Origin: Nereocystis luetkeana
Taxonomy: Eukaryota; Sar; Phaeophyceae; Laminariales; Laminariaceae
Direction: 5' to 3'
NCBI GenBank assembly: GCA_031213475.1
Contig: JARUPZ010000016.1
Coordinates: 2,475,140-2,539,139 of the forward strand
DNA length: 64,000 nt
Shown here piece after piece: positions 60,634 through 64,000 of this stretch. Made by a program: the position numbers and the translations under genes. A model generated the notes under the pieces. The model had not been told where the DNA came from. It made no database searches and saw only the letters and a program-made list of their open reading frames with translations. The stretch's first letter is position 1; each line of letters opens with the position of its first letter.

Positions 60634-61186
60634 TAGTACGTACAGCAGAAACAGTCCCGACGAGATCAGGGGACCAACCTCCTCTCAAAGCACGAAAAGA
60701 CCGTGTGCAGGCTAGCTACGCACACGCATCAATGCATATGGTACGCCAGCGCTCGCTTTTCCATGGATAACACGTACCCACCCACCCCCCCCCCACACCC
60801 ACTCAGCATAGATAGGCAAACACGAGGTGCACCGGCAAATATTTAAACGAGGCCATCACGTGGGGGAGGGAGCAACATGAAACAAAAAAATGAAACAACC
60901 CGAAGCGACAGCTGGGCCGCGGCACCCTGTACCCGCCCGCGCGGCGCAAGCAGCAACGCGGCGCACGCACGCGGATCTGATCTCTATTTTTTTTTCAAGA
61001 TGGACCAACCCCAAATCAGGATCACGTGCATGGCCCCCAGGTACACACCATTAGTACCGGAAAAGGCAACGCCAGACTGCGCACGGACGAATGCCAGCAC
61101 AGTCGTCCGCAGAAAAAAAAACATAAATATAGATAATGTACTGTAAGGACACTGTTATAAAGGTAAAAAACGGAGCACATCAACAC

Positions 61187-61221
<35 letters not shown>

Positions 61222-61554
61222 CACAGGAAGCCACGCAACAGATGAGGCAAAAAAGAGAAAAATAAATAAAAAATAGCAACTTGACACCAATATAAATAAA
61301 CTAATACCAGGTATATAACAAAATCCAAAACCATTCTTCTTCGAATTTTATCGTTTTTTTCTCTTCTCATTTGGGTGGTCACCTCTCTGCACGACAAAAA
61401 ACAGTGCCCATCGCACCCATCGCACAAACTACCATGCTAGGATGCCCCCCCCCCCTCCCCTCCCTCCCCTCCGTATCTATCCCTCTCCCCGTGCCGAAAC
61501 GGAAGGGTGAGGGTGACTGACTTAAACCATGCCCCGAATAAGGATGCTACTCGT

Positions 61555-61985
61555 ACTCGCAGGAGACCGCGGTTTGACCATTAGCCTGACCGACCCCTAC
61601 ACTAAACTAGTATATTAAGGTCAAAGGAGCGGAGGGCTAGATGGGAGACCGCGGTTATAGACCCGTTGATCGACCGCCCCCTACACTACAACCAGTATAA
61701 TTCGGCTAAAAGAGACTCTGACGGGGAACCGCGGTTGAACAAACCCCTTGACTGCCCGCGCCCTACACTAAAACTAGTATAGTAAGGCCAATAGAAGGCT
61801 TGACGGGAGACCGCGGTCAGACTCTTTGACTGACAGCCCCCTACACTAAAACCAGTACCAGTATGGTAAGGCAAAAAGAGACCTTGACCGAAGACCGTGG
61901 TTAGACCCCTTTGACCGACCGCCCCTATATTAAAACTATAATAGTATAGGAAGGTCAACGAAGGCCTGGACGGATCCGAAAATAC
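61555..61985 (+). repeat. Satellite, ~85-100-bp units x5
   Basis: Units of GAGACCGCGGTTAGACC, TTGACCGACCGCCCCCTACA, CTAAAACCAGTATAGTAAGG and TCAAAAGAGACCTTGACGGG, about 15-20% diverged. Confidence 0.9.
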
Positions 61986-62455
61986 CGGTCTCCTACGAGC
62001 GTATGTATAGCGCATTGTAACCCCGACTGACACACCCCATCGACCCTATGATCGCTTCAGCACCGAAACTATGTGACCAACCGCGGCGTCGACGAAAAAA
62101 TGGAATCTTGCAAGGCTAGGCTATAGGCTAGGCTAGCCTAGGCAGAGCAAGGCTATAGCCTAGGAAGAGCAAGACAAGGCAAGGCAAGGCAGCGAAAGAA
62201 AACGCAAGGCAAGGCAACGGCAACGGCAACGGCAAAGGCAAGGCGCTATTCAACTACTGTAGAGCTCCTATAATATCTACTGCGTACGGTGTGTATGGAT
62301 GTACGCCGGTAGTCTGGTAGCTGGCATGCAACATCAATGCGTAGATGTATCTATGTACGAGTATGTATGTATGTATGTTTGCATCGCGTGTCTGCCGCGC
62401 GAGTGCCTGAACTGTGCTGCTCGAAAATTCTGCCCGTGCCAAAACATTGGTGCTG

Positions 62456-62670
62456 GTGCTGCTTCTTGCGGGGCCACCCCCTACACGTGCGAGGGGTCAC
62501 CCCCTTCATGTGCGAGCCCCCCCCCCCCTACACGTGCGAGGCCCCCCCCCCTTCATGTGCGAGGGCCCCCCCCCCTACACGTGCGAGGGGCCACCCCCTA
62601 CACGTGCGAGGGCCCCCCCCCTACATGTGCGAGGGGCCACCCCCTATATGTGCGCGAGGCCATCCCCTAA
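62456..62670 (+). repeat. Minisatellite, CCCCTACACGTGCGAGGGG units
   Basis: Nine units of 22-26 bp with variable C runs; each contains TACACGTGCGAGG or TTCATGTGCGAGG. Confidence 0.94.
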
Positions 62671-63433
62671 TTTATCCTGCGCGAAGTGGCAGTGAATCAA
62701 AGAATAAAAAAAAAATGGAGCGCTCCAGCCAAAAATGCGCTCCGACAACACCATCCCGCGCCGACAAACACCATCCCGCGCTCTCGGTTCAACCACCTCT
62801 CGGCAGGCAACAGTCCAACGTTTAGTTACTGGGCCGACTTCAATCCCACCACCCGGCGCAAACAAAAAAACAAGAAAATAAGAGCTACGTACAGCAGTAG
62901 TGAACACACGGAACAAAAGCAGGAAACCAAAAAAAAGAGATCGGTACAAAGCCTTTCCCCGCCCTCCGAAAAGAACTTGATTCCTCAAACGGTTCAGCCA
63001 AGTTTCGCCCTCCGCGTTGCCGCTTTCTCCTCCTGCCCCCCTCCCCCCCCCCCCCCTCCCTCCTCCCCTTGGGCCTCATCTTTATCGTCGTCCTGCCCCC
63101 CCCCCTCTTCCCGAGCCCCGATTTTAGAGGCCGCGGTTCGATCAGCCACCCCCCCCCCACATACAACAACAAATGCAGCACTTAGCAGTAGCACCAGCAG
63201 CAGCAGCAGCGGCGGCAGCACCCGCTTGACCCCCCCGCCGCCCCTGGAAGCATCGTAGGGATGCGAGGCAAACGTCTATGGTCATAGGACTACGGCCATC
63301 CATGCTATTGAGTACACCCCCCCCCCTTCCTCCTGCGGCGACCTGTCCCTCCCACACTCTTCAGCCATGCCCCTCCCCCCCCCCCCCCCACGCCAATCAC
63401 CGCTCACCCACTCCCCAACCCCCCCCCCCCCCC

Positions 63434-63925
63434 TCAGTCAATCCCTCCGTCCGCCTGGTTCTCGGGGGCAGGAGTCGACGCCACCGCCGGGCTCGCGCTC
63501 GTGATAGACTCCACATTTACAGTCGGCCTATCGGATGCTGAGTTAACCCCCTCCCCTTCCGCCCCCTCCGCCCCCACAGCAGCAGTAGACGCTACGGGTG
63601 GCGGCGGTAGCGGCATCGCGATAACCGCTGCGCTCGAAGCGCCGGAGGAGGCGGGTACACCTTGGGGGTTTGGAGATGAAGAGGAGGCGGACCCCCCCTT
63701 CCCCCCCCCCCCCCCCCCAGGTACAGCGGGGGGGGTGTACGTGCCGTACGAGGTTTCCACGTGCTGGGGCGCGGTGATCCCCTCCTCTTGTTCGGAAATA
63801 GGGTTTCCATCCACGTCTGCACCGAGGCGGTACGGCGGAGGGGAAGAGGGGTCGTGTGGGGGTGTGGTGATAATCGTAGGTAACACGCCACTAATATACA
63901 CCAGTATTAGAATGGACCGGCGGGG
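63434..63925 (-). CDS. Possible 3' coding exon of an unknown Pro/Gly/Ala-rich protein
   Basis: A minus-strand frame runs about 490 bases to a TGA at 63434. It includes YRLGADVDGNPISEQEEGIT, APQHVETSYGTYTPPAVP, a poly-Gly stretch and a tail ending APENQADGGID. The segment coding NPISEQEEGIT...YTPP is nearly repeated at 63925-64000 but in another frame relative to this one, so an exon pair separated by a short intron (about 63845-63920) is possible. No domain recognised. It runs off the window. Low-complexity composition makes a chance frame a real alternative. Confidence 0.3.
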   Translation of the reverse strand, partial: PRRSILILVYISGVLPTIITTPPHDPSSPPPYRLGADVDGNPISEQEEGITAPQHVETSYGTYTPPAVPGGGGGGKGGSASSSSPNPQGVPASSGASSAAVIAMPLPPPPVASTAAVGAEGAEGEGVNSASDRPTVNVESITSASPAVASTPAPENQADGGID

Positions 63926-64000
63926 GGGGTGTACGTGCCGTACGAGGTTTTTACGTGCTGGGGCGCGGTGATCCCCTCCTCTTGTTCGGAAATTGGGTTT

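Larger units (their letters stand above)
60634..63430. other. Repeat-rich stretch, no gene recognised
   Basis: Contains a CAG tract (61189-61219), a satellite (61555-61985), AGGCTAGGC/AAGGCAAGGC repeats (62110-62245), a C-rich minisatellite (62456-62670), long C runs and a family C end fragment at about 63252-63322. Open frames here are low-complexity. Confidence 0.55.

Overview
This is a eukaryotic nuclear window: protein-coding sequence is split into short exons with canonical GT..AG introns, there are two eukaryotic-type tRNA-Pro genes, and most of the rest is repeat DNA. Coding exons are GC-rich with mostly G/C third positions. The kb-scale introns and a gene that pairs a Golgi-type glycosyltransferase with a carbohydrate sulfotransferase would suit an organism that makes sulfated wall polysaccharides, such as an alga (a brown alga or related stramenopile is one possibility). 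That assignment is inference, not something the sequence proves.

Layout. 1-4668: repeats with no gene recognised. 4669-5162 (-): first coding exon of an unidentified helical protein. 5163-5473: a 311-bp divergent promoter/5'-UTR region. 5474-53882 (+): fifteen exons that join in perfect reading phase into one 774-residue open frame. The N-terminal half is a type II membrane GT34-like (GMA12/MNN10) glycosyltransferase with a DMD motif. The C-terminal half is a Sulfotransfer_2-like carbohydrate sulfotransferase with an SLPGAGG loop and an RDPVDR motif. About 46 kb of this 48.4-kb locus is intron. 53883-64000: mostly tandem repeats, a 100-base assembly gap, and a possible minus-strand 3' exon at the right edge.

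The introns hold several repeat families: (A) 23 copies of a ~105-bp TIR MITE with TA target duplications, two of them nested; (B) ~92-bp near-perfect palindromes; (C) a ~530-bp interspersed repeat ending in poly(C), in at least four long and many short copies; other hairpin and foldback families; and many micro-, mini- and satellite arrays, several lying right against splice sites. Two identical tRNA-Pro(AGG) genes sit antisense inside intron 10.

The two most interesting signals are the predicted glycosyltransferase-sulfotransferase fusion and the tiny palindrome TACC(A/T)GGTA. The palindrome is scattered over the whole window and appears as a clean 7-bp insertion at TA sites inside otherwise alignable MITE copies, which suggests an undescribed micro-insertion process.
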